Under the pieces are notes generated by a model. It did no database searches. It was not told the DNA's origin and worked only from the letters and a program-made list of their open reading frames with translations. From the NCBI RefSeq assembly GCF_026891035.1, contig NZ_JAPTGG010000013.1, positions 1-64,000 of the forward strand: a stretch of 64,000 bases of DNA. Direction: 5' to 3'. Positions 50,060 through 59,406 of this stretch are shown piece after piece; position 1 is the first letter of the stretch, and each line of letters begins with the position of its first letter. A program made the position numbers and the translations under genes. This DNA comes from Dasania phycosphaerae (GTDB lineage: Bacteria > Pseudomonadota > Gammaproteobacteria > Pseudomonadales > Dasaniaceae).

Positions 50060-50740
50060 ATGACGACCAAGCGGAAAGCTGCTCTCATCCTGCTCCTTGA
50101 GGGGCTGGCCAGCTCCGGATTGCAGATGATCACCATCCGCCAGACAGTACCCTTCGTTGGCAGCTCGGTGCTTTGCACTTCAATCATCATCAGTTGTTTC
50201 CTGGGTGCTCTGGCATTGGGTTACTACTGGGGTGGCCAACAGGCTTCTGAGCGGTATGCCAAGTCCCTGGTAATGAACCTGGTTGGTAGCATCGCCCTGT
50301 TTGGTATTGGGCTGTCTTACAGCTTTGTGAGCTTCTTTTTTCTGTCCATCGCAGACATCACCCAAGGAACGCCCTATTTGGGCAATCCCCTGATCCACCT
50401 ATTCCTGTTCAGCCTGCTGATAATGTCTCCACTGGTGTTTTTTCTTGGGCAAACCGTCCCATTACTGCTCAACACCGCAGACCACGACACCCGCAAGAGC
50501 GAAGCCACGGGCAATGCCACGGCGCTAAGTACGATTGGTAACGTGCTTGGATGTTTGATCACATCCTTGCTGCTCATGTACTTCCTTGGAGTTGGGTACT
50601 CCATTTTCATAAATTGCCTGATCCTCGCGGTATGCCTCTGTTTCTTGGTTGATTGGAACAACAGCAAAACGAAGTATGTGGTTGGTGCAACTTTTTCTGG
50701 GTATCCGGAATTTCTGGTTGATAAAATGCCAAAGATGTAA
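50060..50740 (+). pseudogene. polytopic membrane protein truncated by the ISL3-type element
   Basis: About 226 residues with six hydrophobic helices (for example LVMNLVGSIALFGIGLSYSF and LIHLFLFSLLIMSPLVFFLG). The layout resembles the integral-membrane N-terminal domain of fused MFS/spermidine-synthase-like proteins, with LLEGLASSGLQMITIRQTVP at the start. The last 13 residues (SGYPEFLVDKMPKM region) are encoded by the terminal repeat of the ISL3-type element at 50702, so the native C-terminus, possibly including a synthase domain, is missing. The start is uncertain (ATG at 50060 or GTG at 50048; no clear ribosome-binding site). Confidence 0.65.
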
Positions 50741-50874
50741 AGAAGAAAATCTTTCTCAGCGGATTATCTGATTGATCCTCTTCAGCCTACTCTACTGCCA
50801 ATTTTCTGTTTCCACCTTCGCCTGAGTCTTCATAGCGATGCTGACTAGGGAGGACAGCGAGAGCTGGGCAAGCG

Positions 50875-51189
50875 TCAAAGCGGTTCTGGTTCATGCGCAA
50901 TCCGGACACCTGCACAACATTCCTCTTGTAAGAAACCGATCAAATTCTCTAGGTGCCCATACTCGGATATACAGACAATCGTGCGGCTATGTTTCTCCTG
51001 CCGGATCAGCCCTACCTTGGCCATGCGCGCAAGGTGATGTGATAGCGTCGAAGCAGGAATACCCAGCCCCTTCTGGATATCTCCGACCGAAGCCCCATCA
51101 TGGCCAGCTTTGACCAGAAAGCGGAACACGGACAGTCGGTGACTATTCCCTAGCTCAGCTAAGCTGGCTGCAACCTTTTCGTGATCCAT
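50875..51189 (-). CDS. ArsR-family transcriptional repressor
   Basis: A 104-residue winged-helix protein, the standard ArsR/SmtB size (LGNSHRLSVFRFLVKAG, DIQKGLGIPASTLSHHLARM is the recognition-helix region, HSRTIVCISEYG wing). A C-terminal Cys pair (EECCAG) could bind a thiophilic metal or metalloid. I chose the ATG at 51189; a TTG at 51201 is an alternative. It is divergent from the permease, and repeated CTAGAA-TATAG sites lie between them. It should repress both genes until its inducer binds. Confidence 0.85.
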   Translation of the reverse strand: MDHEKVAASLAELGNSHRLSVFRFLVKAGHDGASVGDIQKGLGIPASTLSHHLARMAKVGLIRQEKHSRTIVCISEYGHLENLIGFLQEECCAGVRIAHEPEPL

Positions 51190-51215
51190 AGCACGCCCCA
51201 ATAATTCGATGTTTC

Positions 51216-51288
51216 TAGAATTATAGTTGACAGGTCGGATAAACGCAAGTAGGCTGCGTACATCATTTCGACAATACTAGAAATATAG
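51216..51288. promoter_or_regulatory. two direct repeats, likely ArsR operator
   Basis: CTAGAATTATAG at 51216-51227 and CTAGAAATATAG at 51277-51288 differ at one position and are 61 bp apart, one near each divergent start. They probably mark operators for the ArsR protein at the regulator and permease promoters. Confidence 0.6.
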
Positions 51289-51300
51289 GAGTAATATTGA

Positions 51301-52335
51301 ATGTCATCTCAACTCCAAGACGCTCTAGGCATGTTCGCCTTTCTCGCTATCGAGCTATCGGTTTTATTCATTGGCATTAGCTTGCTGGTCGGAGTTCTTC
51401 AACGTCACATCCCACCATCCAAGGTGGAAGCGTTACTGACTTCCAGTGGGAAGCGAGGCTATTTTCTTGCTGCTGGTTTAGGAGCTATAACGCCCTTCTG
51501 TAGTTGCTCGACTATCCCCATGTTGAAAGGGTTGATTCGGGCACGGGCCGGTTTTGGGCCGATGATGGTGTTTCTTTTCTCATCTCCGTTGCTGAATCCT
51601 ATCGTCGTCGGCCTGCTGGTTGCCACGTTTGGATGGACACTTACTGCTATCTATGTGCTCGCCGCTTTGGTGGTCGCGGTAGGTGCCGGATGGCTGCTTC
51701 ACACGCTTGGCTTCGAGCGTTATGTGCGCCGGACGGCGACACAAGAGAGCAGTGGATGTAGTTCATCAGCAAGCCCGTGCAGTGCTACATCGACCGCATC
51801 GAGTTGCGGCACCAACAGCTGCGACACCACTCCGAAGACGGCTTCTTGCGGGGCTGATAGGAAGACAACAGTCTCTACGTCTAGCGAATGCTGTGACAGT
51901 CAACCCACTGTCACGGTTAAGAAAGAAGGGAAGTACAGTGGTGTGTGGCGGGAAGCTTGGTCGGACTTTATCGATGTGTTGCCTTACCTGCTCATCGGTA
52001 TTGCGATTGGCAGCGTGATCTATGGTTTCATGCCCACTGACTTATTGGAGCAGTATGCAGGCCCAGATAATCCCTTTGCCATTCCAGTTGCCGCTGTCAT
52101 CGGCGTGCCGTTGTATATTCGCGCTGAAGCCGTCATACCTCTGGCAGCGGCTCTGATGGCCAAAGGCGTGGGTGCCGGGACGGTGCTAGCGTTGATCATC
52201 GGCAGTGCCGGAGCCAGCCTGACTGAGCTCATTCTGTTGCGCTCTTTGTTCACGCTGAAGCTTTTAGCGGCGTTTTTAGCAGTCATTTTTGCTATGGCGA
52301 TGATTGCCGGTTACGCCACCTACCTGTTTTTCTGA
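51301..52335 (+). CDS. SO_0444/ArsP-like permease with Cys-rich loop
   Basis: A 344-residue permease of the DUF318/UPF0718 (ArsP-like) group, with about eight transmembrane helices in two halves. The first half contains GAITPFCSCSTIPMLKGLIR (FCSCST is the signature) and the second IGVPLYIRAEAVIPLAAALM. Between them (about residues 150-205) lies a hydrophilic loop with many Cys (CSSSASPCSATS, CGTNSCDTT, ECCDSQ). It is likely an efflux permease for arsenical, antimonial or another thiophilic compound. GGAGT precedes the ATG. Controlled by the divergent ArsR gene. Confidence 0.82.
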   Translation: MSSQLQDALGMFAFLAIELSVLFIGISLLVGVLQRHIPPSKVEALLTSSGKRGYFLAAGLGAITPFCSCSTIPMLKGLIRARAGFGPMMVFLFSSPLLNPIVVGLLVATFGWTLTAIYVLAALVVAVGAGWLLHTLGFERYVRRTATQESSGCSSSASPCSATSTASSCGTNSCDTTPKTASCGADRKTTVSTSSECCDSQPTVTVKKEGKYSGVWREAWSDFIDVLPYLLIGIAIGSVIYGFMPTDLLEQYAGPDNPFAIPVAAVIGVPLYIRAEAVIPLAAALMAKGVGAGTVLALIIGSAGASLTELILLRSLFTLKLLAAFLAVIFAMAMIAGYATYLFF

Positions 52336-52347
52336 TCAAGGCGGGAG

Positions 52348-53625
52348 ATGATTAATTCGTTAAGCCTTCCTGGGTACCAGTTGGTGGATTCTGATGAGCA
52401 GAATGAAGACATACATTTTCGGCTTGAAGCACCTACACCAGTAGCCTGCGAGGGGTGCGGCGTGCAGGGTGAGTTCGTGCGGTTCGGCAAGCGTGACGTT
52501 CCCTATCGTGATCTGCCCATCCACGGCAAGCGGGTCACTCTCTGGGTGGTCCGCCGCCGATACACCTGCCGGGCCTGCAAGACAACATTCAGGCCCCAGC
52601 TACCGGAGATGGTGGACGGATTCCGTATGACACTGCGGCTGCATGAGTACGTGGAGAAGGAATCCTTCAACCACCCCTACACCTTTGTGGCGGCACAGAC
52701 CGGCCTGGACGAGAAGACGGTGCGCGACATCTTCAACGCCCGCGCCGAGTTCCTGGGGCGCTGGCACCGCTTCGAGACGCCCCGCATCCTGGGCATTGAC
52801 GAGCTATACCTGAACAAGCGCTACCGCTGCATTCTGACCAACATTGAGGAGCGAACCCTGCTCGACCTGCTGGCCACCCGCCGCCAGGACGTGGTGACCA
52901 ACTACCTGATGAAGCTGAAAGACCGGCAGAAGGTCGAGATCGTCAGCATGGACATGTGGAACCCCTACCGGGCAGCGGTCAAGGCTGTGCTGCCCCAGGC
53001 CCGTATCGTGGTCGATAAGTTCCATGTGGTGCGCATGGCCAACGATGCCCTAGAGAGAGTGCGCAAGGGCCTCAGAAAGGAGCTGAAACCGTCCCAGAGC
53101 CGGACTCTCAAGGGAGACCGGAAAATCCTGCTGAAACGCGCTCACGAAGTCTCAGACCGGGAGCGCCTCATCATGGAGACCTGGACAGGCGCGTTCCCGC
53201 AACTGCTGGCCGCCTACGAGCACAAGGAGCGCTTCTACGGCATCTGGGACGCCACCACACGGCTCCAGGCAGAAGCCGCCCTGGACGAGTGGATAGCCAC
53301 CATCCCGAAGGGCCAAAAGGAAGTCTGGAGCGATCTGGTCAGGGCAGTGGGAAACTGGCGCGAAGAGACCATGACCTACTTCGAGACGGACATGCCCGTC
53401 ACCAACGCTTACACGGAGTCCATCAACCGACTGGCCAAGGACAAGAACCGTGAAGGACGCGGTTACTCCTTCGAGGTGATGCGGGCACGAATGCTCCACA
53501 CCACGAAGCACAAGAAGAAGGCACCGACTGCGAAGGTCTCTCCTTTCTACAAGAAAACCATCGGTTACGGACTGCCGGACTTCGCAGAGGAACTCAACTA
53601 CGGAGTCGATCTATCAACCATCTGA
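52348..53625 (+). CDS. tnpA: ISL3-family transposase
   Basis: A 425-residue ISL3 transposase. The N-terminal zinc finger uses CEGCGVQGEF and YTCRACKTTF. Helix-turn-helix features lie around 110-135, and the DDE catalytic domain includes Asp in ILGIDELYLNK, Asp in IVVDKFHVVRM and Glu near VTNAYTESINRLAK. Length and motifs match intact members such as those of ISPpu12-type elements. Its GC content is clearly higher than the genes around it, showing separate origin. It starts 12 bp after the permease stop. Confidence 0.93.
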   Translation: MINSLSLPGYQLVDSDEQNEDIHFRLEAPTPVACEGCGVQGEFVRFGKRDVPYRDLPIHGKRVTLWVVRRRYTCRACKTTFRPQLPEMVDGFRMTLRLHEYVEKESFNHPYTFVAAQTGLDEKTVRDIFNARAEFLGRWHRFETPRILGIDELYLNKRYRCILTNIEERTLLDLLATRRQDVVTNYLMKLKDRQKVEIVSMDMWNPYRAAVKAVLPQARIVVDKFHVVRMANDALERVRKGLRKELKPSQSRTLKGDRKILLKRAHEVSDRERLIMETWTGAFPQLLAAYEHKERFYGIWDATTRLQAEAALDEWIATIPKGQKEVWSDLVRAVGNWREETMTYFETDMPVTNAYTESINRLAKDKNREGRGYSFEVMRARMLHTTKHKKKAPTAKVSPFYKKTIGYGLPDFAEELNYGVDLSTI

Positions 53626-53829
53626 GGGTGGTATCAGATTGATGGGGTGAAGGTGCCCCATCAACCATTAAATCCGTATAATATGTGCTTGCCATATAGT
53701 TACATAGTGGTATATTTGCATATCAGCAACATATTACACTGACAAAGGTTGGTTCACGGGGTTAGCGGAATGGTGAGGGTTGAGTGACAGGAAAAAGCTG
53801 TCGCCCAAGTAATCGCCTATGGATTGTAG

Positions 53830-54735
53830 ATGTCAAAAGTAAGATTAGGTCCAGATGGGGTACATATTTTTGATCGGGATTCAGGAACCAATGTCCTGTT
53901 AGACGAGATTGTTCCACCAAGAGATCGTTGGACATTTAGCCCGAGGCAAGTCTCGATTGCACTAACTAATGCTTGTGATCTTGAGTGTACCCACTGCTAT
54001 GCTTCCAAAATACCTGCGAGATTGGACGTCGAATCTGTAAAGCAGTGGATGCTTGAGCTGGATGGTGCAGGCTGTTTTGGAGTTGGTTTTGGCGGCGGAG
54101 AGCCAATGCTCTACCCAAAAATTCAAGAGCTTTGCCAGTTTGGAAGTGCCCATACTAATCTCGCGATAACTATGACATCTCACGGTCATAGATTGAGTGT
54201 CCCGTTAGTTGAGGCTCTCAAATCATCAGTGAATTTCCTCAGAATAAGCATGGATGGTGTACACCAAACCTATGAAAAAATAAGGGGTCGCTCTTTTCTC
54301 TCTTTGCTCGAGAAATTAAGTTTAATCAAGGGGCAAATCCCGTTTGGAATTAATTATGTTGTCAATGAATCAACAATTGTTGATTTGATGAGAGCGGCGG
54401 AAATTGCGGAAGAATTTCAAGCCAAGGAACTGCTTCTTCTTCCAGAAGCAGCGCATGGACGAGGGAATGCCGTTACACAGCAAACGCTTACTCAGCTTTC
54501 TGACTGGATAGGTTCATACAGAGGTAGTTTACAGCTATCGATTAGCTCTGCGCATTCTGAATTAGTAAGAAACCAACCCCCTTTACCCAGCGAATCGGAA
54601 GAGATTGCGTTTGCTCACATAGATGCCAACGGTATATTGAAACGATGCTCTTTTGATAGTGACGGTCAGATTATTAGCGACAAGGGTGTAGTGCACGCAT
54701 TTAACAAGTTAATAGAAGAGCGGGAATCAGCATGA
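53830..54735 (+). CDS. radical SAM enzyme, first gene of a candidate defence operon
   Basis: A 301-residue radical SAM protein. The iron-sulfur cluster motif C-x3-C-x2-C is Cys49, Cys53 and Cys56 in TNACDLECTHCYASK. The SAM-binding GGE motif is GFGGGEPMLYPK near residue 88, and RISMDGVHQTYEKIRG is typical of SPASM-type peptide-modifying enzymes. A late Cys (KRCSFDSDG) follows, but there is no full SPASM Cys set. It is not viperin-like. It overlaps the next gene by 4 bp (ATGA) and precedes a large STAND ATPase. It may modify a peptide or nucleotide as part of that system; the substrate is unknown. The gene is AT-rich. Confidence 0.85.
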   Translation: MSKVRLGPDGVHIFDRDSGTNVLLDEIVPPRDRWTFSPRQVSIALTNACDLECTHCYASKIPARLDVESVKQWMLELDGAGCFGVGFGGGEPMLYPKIQELCQFGSAHTNLAITMTSHGHRLSVPLVEALKSSVNFLRISMDGVHQTYEKIRGRSFLSLLEKLSLIKGQIPFGINYVVNESTIVDLMRAAEIAEEFQAKELLLLPEAAHGRGNAVTQQTLTQLSDWIGSYRGSLQLSISSAHSELVRNQPPLPSESEEIAFAHIDANGILKRCSFDSDGQIISDKGVVHAFNKLIEERESA

Positions 54736-55115
54736 AAATTTGGAATAGCTATGGATCTGAACATTCGCTAAATCTCGTGATAATTGGGAGTTTTAAAGAG
54801 GAGCATGAAGCCGAAGCGTTTGAACAATTAACCGAGAAAGTCACGAGATTCTTAAGCGAAAACTCGGAATTTGATGTTGAAGCTGATCGGTTTGATAGAA
54901 AAACTCTCGATTTTTTGGGTAAAGAGAATCTCTTTTCCCTGACGCCTCAGCAGCTAGGCCACTTATTGTATGATGTTCACGTTTCCCGTCACGGTAAAGA
55001 GGTTCGCATTAGCTCAGATGACGATGTCAATGCATTTATTAGTCTTCTAATATATAAAGGCGCTAAGGTTGAAGTTTTTTCAGCCCATGATTACCCGGAA
55101 AACGAGGAAGTCTAG
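54732..55115 (+). CDS. small protein between radical SAM enzyme and STAND ATPase
   Basis: A 127-residue protein (MKIWNSYGSEHSLNLVIIGS) with an alpha/beta pattern, acidic, with no Cys and no membrane segment. Not recognised. It could be the substrate or partner of the radical SAM enzyme, but there is no Gly-rich or Cys-rich core peptide at its C-terminus. It is coupled to the radical SAM gene by ATGA and lies 9 bp before the STAND gene, so all three are one operon. Confidence 0.72.
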   Translation: MKIWNSYGSEHSLNLVIIGSFKEEHEAEAFEQLTEKVTRFLSENSEFDVEADRFDRKTLDFLGKENLFSLTPQQLGHLLYDVHVSRHGKEVRISSDDDVNAFISLLIYKGAKVEVFSAHDYPENEEV

Positions 55116-55124
55116 GGCTTAATT

Positions 55125-58100
55125 ATGCTTGATTGGGATCGTTTTAAAACCTTGCCTGGTGCTGATACTGAAAAATTTGAAAAACTATGCCGAGGAGTGG
55201 TTAGAAGAAACTTTGGCAGTTTAGGGCCTTTGCATGAATTGAAGAATCAACCTGGAGTCGAGTTCTATATTAAATTGAACAACGACCACCCACGATTAGC
55301 AAAAAGAAATGACACTGTTGGATGGCAAAATAAATGGTTTGGCTATAAAGCAAATGGAGAGCTAACCAATACAGCTAAACAGCAAATCATACATTCATTA
55401 GATAAAACCAAAGAGCACGTATCACATATTAATCATTGGTTCCTATGGACCCACCAAACCCTAGCTAAATGCGATCAAGAGTGGTTCTATGATCTTCAAA
55501 GTAATTATGGCTTTACCTTACATCTTTGGAATCAACATGACTTAGATGAGCTTCTGTCAGGTCCCGCTTTGGATTTACGCAATTCTTATTTTGGTGAGCT
55601 TGCGTTGACAAATGAAATGCTGCTTGAGCAACATGAAAAATCAATTGCTCCTATAAAAACTCGATGGCTTCATGAGGTTCATCAGCGAATGGATGCGGAA
55701 CTTCAGGTTAGGAAGGTGTTGGGCGAAAAAGAAGCGTGGGACACGTTCAAAAACATCGCCGATGATTTAGATGAAGTATCCGAGACAATTGAGTCAAGCA
55801 TTAACAAGCCTGAATATTCTCGTTGGAGCGATGAATTAAAGGTTTTTCATGCACATTGCGTTAATCTCCTTGAGCATTGTGAGATCTTTAATAAAGATAT
55901 TAGTGGCGATGATATTCAAGACGTAATGGCGACGATTGGGGAAGTTGATTCTCGGCCGAAATTGGAAATTCAGAGAACCTTAATACAACTACGTTCAGGC
56001 AACCTTCCGCTATCTTTGACGATTACTAATGCTTTAGCGTATATAAAAGATATAAAAAATTTGTTCAGGTCTGCTGTTGAACTACTTTCCCAACAATTTA
56101 TCGCAATTATGGCGGACGCTGGTGGTGGAAAAACACAGCTCGCCGTAGAGCTAACAGTGCAGACACCAGATAGGCCCGCAGGGATTTTTATCCTCGGAAG
56201 AAGCCTTAAGAAGGATATGACGCTAGACGATATTGCTCATAGGTTCACTTTCTACCAGAAACAGGTTAACAACTTCGAGGCGTTGATTTCAGCGGTGAAC
56301 TCTGCGGGTGAAAGGTCAAGTAGACGTTTGCCAATCGTTATTGATGGATTAAACGAAGCTCAAGACCCGAGAGAGTGGAAACACCTGTTCGAATCTATTC
56401 TTCCAGTTTTAAAAAAATATCCAAACGTCGTGTTGGTATGTACCTTAAGAACATCAGAAAAAGGTTATGAAAATTACTATCGGCCAAACAGGCGTCAACG
56501 ATACGATGGCAGAGAAGGTAGTGCGCAGCAATCGCTACCGGAATCGGCTTTTGAGATTCTTTCTGAAGGATATGGTGAAGCGTTAACTCACAAAGCGATT
56601 GCCGATTATTTCAGGTTTTATAAAATTAAAGCAGATCCATTTACTGCACCTCTGAACTTTTTCTCCCATCCTTTGAATCTTAAGATATTTTGCGAGGTTA
56701 CTAATAGGAAGGCTGAAAACGAAATACGTGTTCCGCATTTCCCTTCTTCAATCTACAGCCTTTTTAGAGAGCAAATAGACCATACTGCAAACTCTATCGC
56801 CAGTTTAACAAACCTTAAGCAAAGGTATCTGGTCGATGATGTCAAAAAAGCCATTTATTTTCTAGGCGAATGTATATGGGAAAACAATACTCGATCAATA
56901 GCAGAAGATGTCTTTAGAGATAAGGCAAAACTCCCGCTTAATGATTGGGACTCAGATATGGTTAACCTTCTTGCACAAGAGGGAATTATTTTTCGAGATG
57001 AAGGGAGCAAAAAATTTAGCTACGAACTAACACCAGTATATGATCGTTTGGGTGGCTTTATTGTTGCGGAATATCTTCTAGGGAAGAACTCAGGTGAGAG
57101 TTTAAGCGAATGGGTCACCCATACTGATGTTATCGAAAAAATATTCGGTGAGGTGTCGGATCAACACCCGCTTTCCCAGGATATTCTCCATGCTTTAGTG
57201 GTATTGATACCGAAAACAATAAATCGAGAGCAGCTTTGGAAAGTTCTTCCAGAAGACTATCAATCTGTTGCGCTGGCACTGACTCCTCTAATTGATAAGA
57301 ATGATATCTGCACGGAAACACTCGATAATTATAAATCTCTAATAACTCATGAGGGCCTATCGACAAGGGATATTGAGCAGCTGTTGACTTTGAAGTATGC
57401 AGTTGAACATCCATTAAATGCGGAGTTATTCAATGAAATATTATTTAATCTGTCTGTGTCAGATAGAGACTTGTCATGGACTGAGTATATCAGAAGCCAA
57501 AGCTCGGAAATTATTAGCGCACTGAAAGATCATTTAATAAATATAAAGTCCGGAGCCAAATTCAGCCCTGAAACTATTCGATTGAGGATGATTTTTTTCT
57601 CTTGGCATCTTACATCCACAGTAATTGAGCTGAGGGATTGTGCCACAGAGTTGCTATATCATGTGGGCCAGCAGGATCCTGGTTTGATGTTTGAGCTAAC
57701 TTTAGAACAACTGAGTGTAAATGATCCTTATGTTTCGGAGCGCTTATTGGCCTCAAGTTATGCGCTTGCAACAGTTCTAGTTAACTTGCCAGGATATGGG
57801 GATGTGGTTATTAATTACGGGGAAAAATTATATAACAAAATGTTTGTTATAAATGCTTCCAATGCCACACCTCATTTGCTAGCAAGAGAATATGCAAGTT
57901 GCACATTAAAACTAATAGCGTTTCATTACCCTAGTAGTACGCAAAATTTGGATCGGAGCTTGTTCCTGCGCCCATTTCCGGAGATGCCAAGGAGAGTATG
58001 GGGATGTATTAAAAAGGATGAGGAAGAATATTCTCGTTATAACTCACCTTTCAGAATGGATTTTGAAAACTATACAATTGGACGTCTTGTAAAGGATAGG

Positions 58101-59225
58101 GGGAATTATGACTATTCACATGAAGGATATAAGGTTGCACGTTGTAACATTCTTTGGCGAGTAAATGAACTGGGATGGTCTCATGATCTGTTTGAAAAAG
58201 TAGAAGAGTCTATTGAGTCAGATAGACACCATTTCTCGCGTTCAAGACGATCCCGAATTGAAAGATATGGAAAGAAATACTCATGGATTGCTTATTATGA
58301 GCTTGCTGGCCAATTAAGTGATGATTCCAGATTGGAATCTTATGATGAAGCTCGCTTTACTACAGATATAGATCCTTTTTTCCCCGATCAGGTCAAAACT
58401 TCAGAGCTTGGTACTCATGAATTTCTCTCTGATGAATCTATGGCTACAAAAGATTGGATTTTAGAAACTGAAATTCCTGATTTATCAAGAATTCTTGAGA
58501 TTAAAGTGGATGACCACGATTGGGTTCTTTTATATGGATTTAATTCTGAGGAATCAAAAAAATTAGACAGAAATTTCTATTGTTCATTAGACACTGCATT
58601 TGTTTCTGAACATTGCATGAATCAACTTAAGCAGTACATGGCTGAGAAAAGGAAGATAGAGTGGCCGGAAAAATATAGCAGCTATAGTGTCTATTCAGGG
58701 GAGTTATATTGCGAAGCTCTGAACGATGTTTCTGGAGACTCCGAGGTTAGAGTCGAAATTGGATATAAGACCCAGACATACGAACAACCTGAGGTTAGAT
58801 TCAATGATGAAATCTATATAAAAGGCGGAACTTTTGAGCGCGAAGTCCCTATTGTTGATAACTTGAAAATTCTTTCCACAACTTTTAACTACTATTGGGA
58901 AAACCCTGGTAGTTCGAAGGAAAGTACTAACCGATTAGCTTTGGCGCCTTGGCTGGTAAAAGAGCTTGAGCTTCGTTTCAATCCCTCAGAATTCATCTAT
59001 TTGGATAAAAGCGGCGATATGGCTGTATTAAATATTAATCTCAAAGGCGATGCATTTAGCAATTACCGAGATCTTCTATACCTTAGAAAAGATTTGTTCG
59101 ACAAATTGAACAAAAAGCTAGAGATAATGCCAATTAAGCATATTGCTGGAGAAAAAAGATATGCTAAGACTGAGAATCTAGGCGGAGAAGACTCGTACCG
59201 CCGATTTGAATCAATCGTTCCTTAA
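55125..59225 (+). CDS. giant STAND NTPase with N-terminal nuclease-like domain
   Basis: A 1,366-residue protein. The N-terminal 200 residues look like a restriction-endonuclease-type domain: FEKLCRGVVRRNFG, PGVEFYIKLNNDHP and GWQNKWFGYKAN give a possible E-x(n)-Q-x-K core, followed by HINHWFLWTHQTL and FTLHLWNQHDLDELLSG. A STAND/NACHT ATPase follows, with Walker A ADAGGGKTQLA at residues 330-340 and Walker B LPIVIDGLNEAQD near 405. The long C-terminal part (about 560-1366) is helical and probably senses the invader. This layout recalls Avs-type phage sensors but does not clearly match a named one. It is AT-rich, and downstream of the radical SAM gene. Confidence 0.82.
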   Translation: MLDWDRFKTLPGADTEKFEKLCRGVVRRNFGSLGPLHELKNQPGVEFYIKLNNDHPRLAKRNDTVGWQNKWFGYKANGELTNTAKQQIIHSLDKTKEHVSHINHWFLWTHQTLAKCDQEWFYDLQSNYGFTLHLWNQHDLDELLSGPALDLRNSYFGELALTNEMLLEQHEKSIAPIKTRWLHEVHQRMDAELQVRKVLGEKEAWDTFKNIADDLDEVSETIESSINKPEYSRWSDELKVFHAHCVNLLEHCEIFNKDISGDDIQDVMATIGEVDSRPKLEIQRTLIQLRSGNLPLSLTITNALAYIKDIKNLFRSAVELLSQQFIAIMADAGGGKTQLAVELTVQTPDRPAGIFILGRSLKKDMTLDDIAHRFTFYQKQVNNFEALISAVNSAGERSSRRLPIVIDGLNEAQDPREWKHLFESILPVLKKYPNVVLVCTLRTSEKGYENYYRPNRRQRYDGREGSAQQSLPESAFEILSEGYGEALTHKAIADYFRFYKIKADPFTAPLNFFSHPLNLKIFCEVTNRKAENEIRVPHFPSSIYSLFREQIDHTANSIASLTNLKQRYLVDDVKKAIYFLGECIWENNTRSIAEDVFRDKAKLPLNDWDSDMVNLLAQEGIIFRDEGSKKFSYELTPVYDRLGGFIVAEYLLGKNSGESLSEWVTHTDVIEKIFGEVSDQHPLSQDILHALVVLIPKTINREQLWKVLPEDYQSVALALTPLIDKNDICTETLDNYKSLITHEGLSTRDIEQLLTLKYAVEHPLNAELFNEILFNLSVSDRDLSWTEYIRSQSSEIISALKDHLINIKSGAKFSPETIRLRMIFFSWHLTSTVIELRDCATELLYHVGQQDPGLMFELTLEQLSVNDPYVSERLLASSYALATVLVNLPGYGDVVINYGEKLYNKMFVINASNATPHLLAREYASCTLKLIAFHYPSSTQNLDRSLFLRPFPEMPRRVWGCIKKDEEEYSRYNSPFRMDFENYTIGRLVKDRGNYDYSHEGYKVARCNILWRVNELGWSHDLFEKVEESIESDRHHFSRSRRSRIERYGKKYSWIAYYELAGQLSDDSRLESYDEARFTTDIDPFFPDQVKTSELGTHEFLSDESMATKDWILETEIPDLSRILEIKVDDHDWVLLYGFNSEESKKLDRNFYCSLDTAFVSEHCMNQLKQYMAEKRKIEWPEKYSSYSVYSGELYCEALNDVSGDSEVRVEIGYKTQTYEQPEVRFNDEIYIKGGTFEREVPIVDNLKILSTTFNYYWENPGSSKESTNRLALAPWLVKELELRFNPSEFIYLDKSGDMAVLNINLKGDAFSNYRDLLYLRKDLFDKLNKKLEIMPIKHIAGEKRYAKTENLGGEDSYRRFESIVP

Positions 59226-59406
59226 ACAAAGCTACCCAGGAGCTGGGTGATATATGGTTCTCCAGAGTGATAACTAAAGCGTTTGGCCAAAAAATAGTTT
59301 TTCCTCTACAGGCTAGCAATGACGGTTATTAGACGGGATCTACCGAGCGAATTGCAATATTTGGCGGGGATTTCCCCGGAAAACCTGATAAGTAACGAGA
59401 CACATT

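Larger units (their letters stand above)
50702..53680 (+). mobile_element. ISL3-family element with regulator and permease cargo
   Basis: The ends carry imperfect inverted repeats: TATCCGGAATTTCTGGTTGA at 50702-50721 and, on the minus strand from 53680, TATACGGATTTAATGGTTGA. The 2.98-kb unit contains an ArsR-type repressor, a divergent permease and an ISL3 transposase. Composite ISL3 elements that carry metal-related cargo (the ISPpu12 type) are known. No 8-bp target duplication is seen (flanks TTTCTGGG and ATATGTGC), so the borders may have changed since insertion. The left end lies inside the truncated membrane-protein gene. Confidence 0.75.

Noticed and set aside
53830..54735. Prokaryotic viperin as the identity of the radical SAM gene
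   Set aside because: The cluster motif reads CDLECTHCYASK rather than the viperin-type sequence around its Cys triad, and the rest follows the peptide-modifying radical SAM pattern.
57130..57414. Minus-strand open frame inside the STAND gene
   Set aside because: It lies antisense to strongly protein-like sequence and has no ribosome-binding site or recognisable product.
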